Source: Victivallales bacterium
Lineage (GTDB): Bacteria > Verrucomicrobiota > Lentisphaeria > Victivallales > UBA1829
Direction: 5' to 3'
NCBI GenBank assembly: GCA_016285345.1
Contig: JAEEQN010000031.1
Span: forward strand, 1-39,967
DNA: 39,967 nucleotides
The notes under the pieces are model-generated. The model made no database searches and was not told the DNA's origin. It worked only from the letters and a program-made list of their open reading frames with translations. Numbering within the stretch: the first letter of the stretch is position 1; every line of letters starts with the position of its first letter. This document shows, piece by piece, positions 30,211-37,489 of the stretch. The position numbers were made by a program, and so were the translations under genes.

Positions 30211-32403
30211 TTACTCCTGAAGGGTGAACGTGCCGACGACGAGGTGGCGGGCACGGAAGGAAACGGGGTTGCAGCCGGGCGTGTAGAAAAGCGGCCGGTC
30301 GGTCTCGACGACGTACATGCCGGGGGCGAGGCAGGCGGCGAGCGGAGAGACGCCGCCCTCTTCCTGAACGGCGGCGAGCGCGTCGTGGCGGAAGCTTATC
30401 GCCGAACTGTGGGAGAACAATCCGTTTGTCGCCTCGCGGGCGGCGTTGCCCGTGCTTTTGTCTCCGCCGGGCTCCAGCAGATACGCGCAGACGGTGTAGA
30501 ACAACTGGTTGCGGCCGGGCGAGAAGGAGGAAGTTACCTCCTTTGCGAAATTACCGTTCGAATTCGCGAAGTGCGCTTTCAGGGCCGCGCCGGGCGGTTC
30601 GGTCCCGGTGTACGGCTTCAGCTCGGCGGACGCGCCGGGCGGAACGATGCCGTCCGAAGGAAGCCAGAGCTTGCCGTCCGGGGTCTTCATGGCGAGGACC
30701 TTCACGGGCGCGCCGAGGCCGTTCACGACGGTGAGCGTGCCGGCGGCGTTCCGCGAGACCTTGAGCTGTTCGAGGTGCTTTTCCGCGCGGGAGACGCCGT
30801 AGACCAGCGGGATGCGCGCCTTGTTCGCGCCCGTGACGACCTGGTCGCGGCCGAGGGAGATGTTCGCGTCCTTCGCACGGGCGAACGACACGGTATCCGA
30901 GGGGTCGAAGACCAGCCTGCGGACGGGGATGGGCGCGTAGAGGCTTACGGCGGCGCGCGTGTAAGCCATGTTTTCCTGCTGGTCGAGGAACGTCATGCCG
31001 ACTGCGGAGGCGCGGGTGTACCAGCCTTCGAAGAGGGTGACGAAGACGATGACGATCCCGACGAAGACGAACGAGATCACGGGGACGGTCAGCAGGAGCA
31101 GCAGGACGCTCTTTTTGTGCCGGATGAGGTAGAAATAGTTGACCGGGCCCACGACGACGATGTACGCCAGCAGCGCGAGGATGACGACCGCGAACGACAC
31201 GTTCGGAATGTCGACGCACGGCAGCATCTGGCACACCGCGGCGGGATTCACGATGAAGAGGTCGGCGTTCTTCAGATAGTCGACCGTCGGCTGGATCATG
31301 CCGGAGATCATTCTCTCCAGAGCTGCGTTCGGACGGGTCCCGGTCCTTTTCCACTCGTCGACGGCGTCGGGATCGGGCATTCCCTCGGCCGGAGCGGTAT
31401 TCTGCCGCGAAACCTCCGGGGCGGAAGCGAAGAGGCGTTCGTCGATCACGATGGTCCGCCCGAATCCGCGCGGCACGATGACCGGCACGCCGGGGTATTC
31501 CGGCGCGGGGACCCATTCGGGGGCGCGCGTGCCTTCGGCGACGAAGAGGACCTCGGTCGCGCCCAGCATCACGGCGTCGCGGATGGCGCGTTCGGCGTCG
31601 GGCGTGAACTTGTCGGTGGGCTTGCGGAAGATGAGGTCCTTGGCCTGGTAGAACTGCGGAATGGAGGGCCACTGGATCGTGTCGGAAACGGAGAATTGGG
31701 CGCTTGCATTGTAGCCGCCGTATGAGTCGTAATACTTCGTGCGGATCCCGTGGACGAGGGGGGTCAAAACCGCTTCTTCGCTGAAGACTGTATGGAAGGC
31801 GTGACGGGTCGTGTCGAACGAGGACGGCGCGGAGAAATATTCCCTCTTCATGTCGCCGATGTCGAAGATGCCGGGCGGCAGCGGATTGTACCGCCTGCCG
31901 TCGACGTAGATGCGCGGATCGACGACGTCAATGCTGTTGAAGCTGTTCTCGAGAAGAGATGACGGGACGAAGACGGATACGGTCTGGATGGAGTTCGCGG
32001 GGATTTTCCGCGAGGTCGTGAAGGACCGGGTTGCCCGATCGCCGCGCCAGCCGAACGCGTAATTCATGACGATCGTGACGTCGACCGGCTTCGCGGAATC
32101 GTTCTGCACGATGAATTCGCGGACGATCTGGTCGCCGAAGGCGATGGAGAGGAACGGCGCGGGCGAGGCCGTGATCCTGACCGGGCCGGACGGGACGGAC
32201 GGTGCGGATGTCCCCGGCCTCGTGACCGACGCGGGATCGTCGTCGTCCGGGATGCGCTGGGGATCCTGTACTCTGACCGGAGCCGTGGTCGGAAACGCGG
32301 CGGGCGCCTGGCTGGTCGCGAATGAAAACGCCGCGACGGGCGGCAGGAGCAGGAAAAGCGCCGGCAGGATGCGCCGGAACGCCGATGCAATGTGGTTCGT
32401 CAT
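30211..32403 (-). CDS. Exported membrane protein with paired central helices, unknown function
   Basis: 730 residues. A signal peptide or anchor covers ~10-30. The large exported N-terminal half begins with a disordered Pro/Asp/Thr-rich stretch (to ~75) and has a beta-sandwich pattern after it, then an alpha/beta part around 280-340 (GATEVLFVAEGTRAPEWVP). Two close helices near 430-490 carry VGPVNYFYLIRHKKS, a motif seen in DUF4350-type membrane proteins next to MoxR systems. A further exported beta-rich region follows. The ATG at 32403 is preceded by GAGGTCC. It lies between moxR and the ABC ATPase gene with gaps of 9 and 6 bp. It may be the periplasmic part of the machine; the function is not known. 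Confidence 0.75.
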   Translation of the reverse strand: MTNHIASAFRRILPALFLLLPPVAAFSFATSQAPAAFPTTAPVRVQDPQRIPDDDDPASVTRPGTSAPSVPSGPVRITASPAPFLSIAFGDQIVREFIVQNDSAKPVDVTIVMNYAFGWRGDRATRSFTTSRKIPANSIQTVSVFVPSSLLENSFNSIDVVDPRIYVDGRRYNPLPPGIFDIGDMKREYFSAPSSFDTTRHAFHTVFSEEAVLTPLVHGIRTKYYDSYGGYNASAQFSVSDTIQWPSIPQFYQAKDLIFRKPTDKFTPDAERAIRDAVMLGATEVLFVAEGTRAPEWVPAPEYPGVPVIVPRGFGRTIVIDERLFASAPEVSRQNTAPAEGMPDPDAVDEWKRTGTRPNAALERMISGMIQPTVDYLKNADLFIVNPAAVCQMLPCVDIPNVSFAVVILALLAYIVVVGPVNYFYLIRHKKSVLLLLLTVPVISFVFVGIVIVFVTLFEGWYTRASAVGMTFLDQQENMAYTRAAVSLYAPIPVRRLVFDPSDTVSFARAKDANISLGRDQVVTGANKARIPLVYGVSRAEKHLEQLKVSRNAAGTLTVVNGLGAPVKVLAMKTPDGKLWLPSDGIVPPGASAELKPYTGTEPPGAALKAHFANSNGNFAKEVTSSFSPGRNQLFYTVCAYLLEPGGDKSTGNAAREATNGLFSHSSAISFRHDALAAVQEEGGVSPLAACLAPGMYVVETDRPLFYTPGCNPVSFRARHLVVGTFTLQE

Positions 32404-32412
32404 GGTCGGACC

Positions 32413-33474
32413 TCAATCCTTTCCGGCGTTGACGCCCTGCGGCCATTCGATCCCGGCGGGGTCGACTTTTTCGAGGAGGCGGGCGGAGAGCTCCATGGGC
32501 GTGATCTTGTCGAGCTTCGCCTGGTAGTTCAGGATGAGGCGGTGGTTCAGCACCGCGGGCGCGACGCTGCGGACGTCCTCGAATCCGACCGCGGGACGTC
32601 CGGCGATGAGCGCGGCGGCGCGTGAGGATTCGGCGAGGGCGATGGCGGCGCGGGGCGAGGGGCCGTAGGTCACGAACTTCGTCACGTCCGGGATGGCGGC
32701 GGGGTTGCCGGGGTGTCCGGCGGCGACGATGCGGGCGATGTAGTTCGCGACGGATTCGCTGAGGTAGACGCGGTCCATGGCGGCGAAGATGTCTTTCAGC
32801 TCCTCGGCGGAAAGCGTCCATTCCGGCTCCGGCGGTTCGCCGCGGCGGCGGTGCGCGATGATCTGCGTGAGGACGTCGGCGTCGACGCCCGCCACGTTGA
32901 TCTTGAAGAGGAAACGGTCGAGCTGGGCTTCCGGGATCGGGTAGGTGCCTTCGAGTTCGATCGGGTTCTGTGAGGCAAGCACGAAGAAGGGATCGGGCAG
33001 GGGGCGCGTCTCGCCGAGGAGCGTCACGGCGTGTTCCTGCATGGCTTCGAGCATGGCGGACTGGGTCTTCGGCGACGCGCGGTTGATCTCGTCGGCGAGG
33101 AGGATGTTGGAGAAGATCGCGCCGGGCTGGAACTCCATCCTGCGGGAGCCGTCGGGCATGACCTGGAGGATGCTGCCGCCGAGGATGTCGCTGGGGAGCA
33201 GGTCGGGCGTGAACTGGATGCGCTTGAACTCGAGGCGCATGAGCTTGCCGAGCGCCTTCACGAGCGCAGTCTTGCCGACGCCGGGGAGACCTTCGAGCAG
33301 GACATGGCCGCGGCTGAAGATGCCGATGAGGAGAAGCCTGTGGACCTCGTGCTGGCCGAGGAGGATCTTGTCGAGTTCGTCGAGGAGGCGCGCCGCAAGG
33401 CTGCTGACGCGGCTGAGTTCTTCGGGAGTCATCAGGGAGTTGGATTCGGTGTTCATCGCGGGAGTCTGCTCCAT
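32413..33474 (-). CDS. MoxR family AAA+ ATPase
   Basis: 353 residues. Walker A is GLPGVGKT (62-69), Walker B ILLADEINR, sensor 1 FVLASQNP, and LDRFLFK is the arginine-finger region; the C-terminal lid has YGPSPRAAI. These are textbook MoxR features, and the DUF58 and VWA partners are in the same operon. MoxR proteins act as chaperone-like remodellers, often in maturation of envelope complexes. The start at 33474 has no clear ribosome site; Met7 (33456) is an alternative. Confidence 0.95.
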   Translation of the reverse strand: MEQTPAMNTESNSLMTPEELSRVSSLAARLLDELDKILLGQHEVHRLLLIGIFSRGHVLLEGLPGVGKTALVKALGKLMRLEFKRIQFTPDLLPSDILGGSILQVMPDGSRRMEFQPGAIFSNILLADEINRASPKTQSAMLEAMQEHAVTLLGETRPLPDPFFVLASQNPIELEGTYPIPEAQLDRFLFKINVAGVDADVLTQIIAHRRRGEPPEPEWTLSAEELKDIFAAMDRVYLSESVANYIARIVAAGHPGNPAAIPDVTKFVTYGPSPRAAIALAESSRAAALIAGRPAVGFEDVRSVAPAVLNHRLILNYQAKLDKITPMELSARLLEKVDPAGIEWPQGVNAGKD

Positions 33475-33492
33475 GTGGGTATGATGAAAAAG

Positions 33493-35073
33493 TTATGGTT
33501 GATCGGGTGAGTTGTTGAAATAGCGCCGGACGGATTCGCGGTGCGAGGGGAGGATGCGCGTTTCGGCGTGTTCCGCGGGCTGGCCCGTGCCGGAAAGCTG
33601 TCCGGCCTTGGCACGTTCGGCGGTCTCCTCGCCGGGCGAGGTGGCGAACTCCAGGATGGAGACGCTTTGTCCGGGCGTGTTGTTGTCGAGCACAAGATCG
33701 CGGCGTTCGTCGCCGACGTCCTGCGTTTCTCCTGTGAAGTAAAGAAGGGCGTCGCCGCGTCCGCGGGAAATGCTGCCCGAGCCGGGGGAGTTGCCCTGTC
33801 CTTGCCCTTGTCCCTGGCCTTGCCCGGCGGCGTCGGAAAGCTCGGATGCGCCCGGCGCGTTCTCCTCCAGCCACTGCTGAAGCGATTCGGCGCTGTTTGC
33901 ATAATCGTCCGCGGTCGCGAGGCCGGTGTCGCCGGAGCCTGAACTTTGACCTTGGCCTTGCTGGCCTTGACCTCCCTGCTGTCCTTGCCCTTGTCCCTGT
34001 TGTCCTTGACCCTGCCCCTGACCTTGTCCCTGGCCCTGCTGGCCTTGTCCCTGTCCGGACATCTGCTGCATCTGGTCGTTGCGGACCTGCGCGAGTTTTT
34101 CGAGGCGTTCGCGCAGACTCTGCGCGTTTCCGGCGAGCGAGTCGGCGAGCGACTGAAGCTGATCCGGCGTCATGGACGATGCGAGGTTGTCCCCGCTCTG
34201 CTTCAGGAACTCCGCCAGCGCGGCGTCGTCCGCGGCGAGCTGTTCGGCGAGCTGCTTGAGCTGTTCCAGCGCCTTGGTGCGGCCCTGCACGTCGGTCAGC
34301 AGGTTCGCGAGCGCAGAGGCGGTCTGCGACAGCTTCTGGAAATTGTCGGCGGAATGCTCCAGCGCGCGGGAGGCGTTGGCGGCGAGCGAATCGGTCAGTT
34401 CGCGGAGCGCTTCGATGCCCTCGAACGTCTTCGCCGGAGTCGTGCCGGAACTGTTCTCCACGAGTTCGGCAAGCTCCTCCTTCGCCGCCTCGATCTCGTC
34501 CTGCGGGACCAGCGGTTCGTCTTCGAGGATCTCAAGCTTTTCTTCCAGCTCCTCCTGTTCCTCGTGAATGTCGAGCGCGCGCGGTCCGTTCAGCCCGGCG
34601 CGGTCCGTATCGACCAGAAACGCCCCCGCGAGGAAGAGTGCCGCGGTCAGGAGCGCGGTCACGCGGGCGGCGGGAAACTCCATGCTCAGTTCGGGTGCCT
34701 GCGGGACCCGTATCTTCGACGCCCACGCGGAACAGTCCGTTTCGAGCGACGCCGCCAGAAATCCGCCGCAGTCCGCATGCGCGTCCAGCCAGACCAGAAG
34801 TTTATGTTTCGGCGGCGTGAGCCGGATCGCCCGGAGCCATGCGAGGAACAGCGCGACGGCCGCGAGCATGACGGCCGCGGCGATCACGGCGTTGCGGGGC
34901 CATTCCGGGAACATCAGCCGCCATGCGAGCACGACGCCGCCCGCGAGGAAGAGCGCCGCGGCGCAGAACGTCGCGGATTCCCGCAGGAAAAGGCGGTTCC
35001 GGATGCCGCTGTACAGCTCGTCGACGGGTACGTTCAGCGTACCGCCGGAAGCCGGAAGACTGGTCTGGTTCAT
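33493..35073 (-). CDS. Membrane-anchored coiled-coil protein with Gln-Gly repeats, first gene of the nine-gene operon
   Basis: 526 residues. Two helices at ~34-54 and ~61-81 and a third at ~136-155 anchor it. The rest is likely exported: a very acidic helix (EEQEELEEKLEILEDE, ~171-186), a long Ala/Leu/Gln-rich coiled coil (~195-330), a Gln-Gly repeat (340-374), a short helical part and a second Gln-Gly run (415-425). This plan resembles DUF4175-type proteins, also found beside MoxR/VWA genes, but I cannot prove the family. The ATG at 35073 has AGGGGGA. The operon promoter is about 75 bases upstream. The coiled coil could reach other envelope layers. Confidence 0.75.
   Translation of the reverse strand: MNQTSLPASGGTLNVPVDELYSGIRNRLFLRESATFCAAALFLAGGVVLAWRLMFPEWPRNAVIAAAVMLAAVALFLAWLRAIRLTPPKHKLLVWLDAHADCGGFLAASLETDCSAWASKIRVPQAPELSMEFPAARVTALLTAALFLAGAFLVDTDRAGLNGPRALDIHEEQEELEEKLEILEDEPLVPQDEIEAAKEELAELVENSSGTTPAKTFEGIEALRELTDSLAANASRALEHSADNFQKLSQTASALANLLTDVQGRTKALEQLKQLAEQLAADDAALAEFLKQSGDNLASSMTPDQLQSLADSLAGNAQSLRERLEKLAQVRNDQMQQMSGQGQGQQGQGQGQGQGQGQQGQGQGQQGGQGQQGQGQSSGSGDTGLATADDYANSAESLQQWLEENAPGASELSDAAGQGQGQGQGQGNSPGSGSISRGRGDALLYFTGETQDVGDERRDLVLDNNTPGQSVSILEFATSPGEETAERAKAGQLSGTGQPAEHAETRILPSHRESVRRYFNNSPDQP
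33952..34056 (-). repeat. Degenerate tandem repeat encoding Gln-Gly
   Basis: Imperfect hexamer-type repeats on the coding strand give a run of alternating Gly and Gln, prone to slippage. A second shorter run is at 33799-33831. Copy number may vary between strains. Confidence 0.8.
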
Positions 35074-35146
35074 CGTTTGATCCCCCTGGGCGGATGGTTC
35101 TGTTCAGTTTGAGGTAAAAAAGATTCTATAGTCTTTTGATTTGTAA

Positions 35147-35175
35147 AATATACCCTCGCGCGCGTGAAAAATCAA
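35147..35175 (-). promoter_or_regulatory. Promoter of the nine-gene MoxR/VWA/ABC operon
   Basis: On the minus strand, TTGATT (35170-35175), 17 bp ending GAGGG and TATATT (35147-35152). No other convincing promoter or terminator was seen down to 20411. Confidence 0.7.
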
Positions 35176-35261
35176 GCCGTTAATCAAGAAAATGAACTAT
35201 TTTCCCGAGGTAAAGTTGAGTGGAGTTCCCGCCGAATCCGCGCCGCGCATCCGAATCCCGC

Positions 35262-35289
35262 TTGAAAAATAGCCCGTTGCATGTATATT
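35262..35289 (+). promoter_or_regulatory. Promoter of the glycosyltransferase gene
   Basis: TTGAAA (35262-35267), 16 bp and TATATT (35284-35289). The 280-bp gap to the divergent operon holds only these two promoters. Confidence 0.6.
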
Positions 35290-35353
35290 TAAGCATGAAT
35301 CGAACGCGGAAATCCAAAGATTCCGCACCTCAAACAAGACACATGGAGCAACG

Positions 35354-36145
35354 ATGTTCAACGGGAAAAAAGTCGTCGTGGTCATGCCTGCGTACAACGC
35401 GGAAAAGACCCTCGAAAAGACCTTCCGCGAAGTCGCCGCGCAGCCGTTCGTCGATCAGGTCGTGATCGTGGACGACGCCAGCAGCGACGACACGTGGGCG
35501 GCTGCGTCCCGCATCGAAGGCGCCGTGACCTGCCGTCTGCCGCGCAACACCGGCTACGGCGGCAACCAGAAACAGTGCTACAAGCTCGCGCTCGAACACG
35601 GCGCGGACATCGTGATCATGGTGCATCCGGACTACCAGTACACGCCGCTCCTGATCCCCGCCATGGCCGCGATGATCGGCAACGGCCTGTACCACTGCAC
35701 GCTCGGTTCGCGCATCCTCGGCGGGTGCGCCCTGCGCGGCGGCATGCCCCTGTACAAATACGTTTCGAACCGCGTCCTCACGTTCGTGGAAAACGTGCTG
35801 ATGGGGCAGAAGCTTTCCGAATACCATACTGGTTACCGCGGATTCTCGCGCGAACTGCTCGAATCGCTCGACCTGAGCGGGAATTCCGACGACTTCATCT
35901 TCGACAACGAAATGCTCGCGCAGATCGCCTGGACCGGAGCCGTGATCGCGGAGGTCTCGTGCCCGACCAAGTATTTCGAGGAGGCGTCGAGCATCTCGTT
36001 CCGGCGGAGCGTGAAGTACGGATTCGGCTGTCTCGCGGTCGCGCTGCGGTACTGTCTGGCGCGCTTCGGAATCTCAAAATGGCGTCTGCTGGACCCCGCG
36101 AACCGGGGTAAATTCGCGCCGGAGATATTGAAAAAGTCGCTCTGA
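35354..36145 (+). CDS. Glycosyltransferase family 2 protein
   Basis: 263-residue GT-A fold transferase using a nucleotide-sugar donor. VVVVMPAYNAEKTLEKT is the N-terminal strand and loop, VIVDDASSDDT the donor-binding acidic motif, and MVHPDYQYTP the DXD-like metal site; NTGYGGNQKQ is typical of the DPM1/GtrB branch. There are no clear membrane helices, so it is cytosolic or peripheral. The ATG at 35354 has GGAG close upstream. It stands alone with its own promoter, facing away from the nine-gene operon. Dolichol- or undecaprenyl-phosphate sugar synthesis is a reasonable guess, but the sugar cannot be deduced. Confidence 0.88.
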   Translation: MFNGKKVVVVMPAYNAEKTLEKTFREVAAQPFVDQVVIVDDASSDDTWAAASRIEGAVTCRLPRNTGYGGNQKQCYKLALEHGADIVIMVHPDYQYTPLLIPAMAAMIGNGLYHCTLGSRILGGCALRGGMPLYKYVSNRVLTFVENVLMGQKLSEYHTGYRGFSRELLESLDLSGNSDDFIFDNEMLAQIAWTGAVIAEVSCPTKYFEEASSISFRRSVKYGFGCLAVALRYCLARFGISKWRLLDPANRGKFAPEILKKSL

Positions 36146-36189
36146 CGCATCGGGTTGCAACTATTCTTCAAAAAAACGGGATTTCGGGT

Positions 36190-36218
36190 TTGATTTTTCC
36201 TGAATTTGGAGTTATTGT
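36190..36218 (+). promoter_or_regulatory. Promoter of the rubrerythrin/perR unit
   Basis: TTGATT (36190-36195), 17 bp and TATTGT (36213-36218). The PerR-like box starts 5 bases downstream, over the expected transcription start. Confidence 0.6.
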
Positions 36219-36223
36219 AATCC

Positions 36224-36236
36224 TGTAATCATTACA
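36224..36236. promoter_or_regulatory. PerR/Fur-box-like operator
   Basis: TGTAATCATTACA is a perfect 6-1-6 inverted repeat, close to the core of the Bacillus PerR box (TATAATNATTATA) with one change per arm. Another TGTAATC lies directly before it (36217-36223), giving direct-plus-inverted half-sites. Binding would block transcription of rubrerythrin. Confidence 0.6.
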
Positions 36237-36330
36237 AACCGGTGTTTCCCGTTCACCGGAACAGCATTTCCCTAACCAACCCCAACCCACCTCATGCGCT
36301 GCCCGGCGCGTGAAAGAAAGGAACTCCATC

Positions 36331-36882
36331 ATGAAGTACGTTTGCCAGGTCTGCGGCTATGTCCACGAAGGCGACAATCCCCCCGAATTCTGCCCCCAGT
36401 GCAAGGCTCCCGCCTCCAAATTCGTCGCCAAGGTCGAAAACGACGGCCCGATGACCTTCGCCACCGTTCACAGCATCGGCGACGGCAAGGTCGACGACAA
36501 GGAGATCATGGACGGTCTCCACGCCAACTTCACCGGCGAATGCACCGAAGTCGGCATGTACCTCGCCATGAGCCGCGTCGCGGACCGCGAAGGCTATCCC
36601 GAGATCGCCGAAGCCTACAAGCGCATCGCGTTCGAAGAGGCCGAACACGCCGCCAAGTTCGCCGAACTCCTCGGCGAAGTCGTCGCTCCCTGCACGAAGA
36701 CCAACCTGACCAAGCGCGTGGAAGCCGAACAGGGCGCCTGCGCCGGCAAGTTCGAGATCGCCAAGAAGGCGAAACAGCTCGGTTTCGATGCCATCCACGA
36801 CACCGTGCACGAAATGGCCAAGGACGAAGCGCGCCACGGCGCGGCGTTTGCCGGCCTCCTGAAACGCTATTTCAAAGACTGA
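36331..36882 (+). CDS. Reverse rubrerythrin
   Basis: 183 residues. Non-haem iron protein that reduces hydrogen peroxide (and possibly oxygen) in anaerobes, cytosolic. The rubredoxin domain is at the N-terminus, with Cys5/Cys8 (VCQVCGY) and Cys21/Cys24 (FCPQCK), the reverse of the classical order. The ferritin-like four-helix domain follows, with diiron ligands in [10 protein letters not shown] and [10 protein letters not shown] and the Glu of [10 protein letters not shown]. The ATG at 36331 has AAAGGAAC. It is followed after 96 bp by a PerR-type regulator and has a PerR-like box at its promoter, so peroxide control is likely. It indicates an anaerobic lifestyle with oxygen exposure. Confidence 0.93.
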   Translation: MKYVCQVCGYVHEGDNPPEFCPQCKAPASKFVAKVENDGPMTFATVHSIGDGKVDDKEIMDGLHANFTGECTEVGMYLAMSRVADREGYPEIAEAYKRIAFEEAEHAAKFAELLGEVVAPCTKTNLTKRVEAEQGACAGKFEIAKKAKQLGFDAIHDTVHEMAKDEARHGAAFAGLLKRYFKD

Positions 36883-36913
36883 TCTTTTGAAGTAGGTCTT
36901 AGTTTTTTGTCTT

Positions 36914-36939
36914 GCCCGCATCCGTAACAGGGTGCGGGC
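36914..36939 (+). terminator. Hairpin between rubrerythrin and perR, partial terminator
   Basis: GCCCGCA (36914-36920) and TGCGGGC (36933-36939) pair perfectly, with inner CC/GG. The T-run comes only 14 bases later, so it may attenuate rather than stop transcription into perR. Confidence 0.45.
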
Positions 36940-36978
36940 CCTTCATTCAACCCTTTTTTTCCTTTTCTACCGCCCGTG

Positions 36979-37437
36979 ATGACACGCGAATCCAGCATCG
37001 AGATCCTGCGGAAGATCGGCGTGACGCCGTCGCCGCAGCGCACCGCGATCTACCATTTCCTGCGGACCCACGCGATCCATCCGACCGCCGAGACGATCTT
37101 CGAGGCCGTCCGGGCGGAACAGCCCACGCTGTCGCTCACGACTGTGTACAACACGCTGAAACTCCTCGCGGAAAAACACGCCGTATGGGAGATCACGATC
37201 GAGGGCGGCGAACTGCGCTACGACGCCAACATGTGCGAACACGGCCATTTCAAGTGCCTGCATTGCGGCGAAGTCTACGATCTTTTCCCCGCCGAAAACG
37301 AACCGCTGATGCCGTCGGTGCCCGGCCTGCCGGAGGGGTTCGTGCTGAAGGAGATCCAGCTCTCCTGCCGCGGCTACTGTCCGAAAACGGACTGCCGCGC
37401 CGCGCTCGCCGCCACCTCGAATTATACGTCGGAATAA
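36979..37437 (+). CDS. perR: Fur family regulator, PerR-like
   Basis: 152 residues. A winged helix (~15-80, with SLTTVYNTLKLL as recognition helix) is followed by the metal-binding dimer domain. The regulatory metal ligands of PerR are matched: His34, Asp82, His88, His90 and Asp101; Asp101 corresponds to the PerR-type Asp104 rather than the Glu of Fur. The zinc pair Cys93/Cys96 (CLHCG) is intact. The second pair is unusual: Cys130, Cys134 and Cys139 instead of one CXXC. The ATG at 36979 or the GTG one codon earlier can start; no clear ribosome site is seen. It lies behind rubrerythrin, whose promoter has a PerR-like box. It probably represses that gene and itself, and releases on peroxide. 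Confidence 0.8.
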   Translation: MTRESSIEILRKIGVTPSPQRTAIYHFLRTHAIHPTAETIFEAVRAEQPTLSLTTVYNTLKLLAEKHAVWEITIEGGELRYDANMCEHGHFKCLHCGEVYDLFPAENEPLMPSVPGLPEGFVLKEIQLSCRGYCPKTDCRAALAATSNYTSE

Positions 37438-37452
37438 CCGGTTTTGAACCGG
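37438..37452 (+). other. Short inverted repeat between perR and the LRR gene
   Basis: CCGGTT and AACCGG around a TTG loop follow the perR stop directly. There is no T-run on either strand, so it is a poor intrinsic terminator; it may still mark the 3' end for convergent transcripts. Confidence 0.35.
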
Positions 37453-37489
37453 ATCATTCCTCCTCGTCGTCCTCCACGTCCTCCACGCT

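Noticed and set aside
29308-31725. 805-codon open frame on the plus strand in the ABC operon
   Set aside because: Antisense to the ABC ATPase and exported-protein genes, compositionally biased, no recognisable motif.
31928-33874. 648-codon open frame on the minus strand overlapping moxR and its neighbours
   Set aside because: Out of frame with moxR and the 730-residue gene; Arg/Pro/His-rich translation typical of a shifted GC-rich frame.
33952-34056. Regular repeat that could be mistaken for a CRISPR array
   Set aside because: Units are only about 6-12 bp with no unique spacers, in frame and coding for Gln-Gly.
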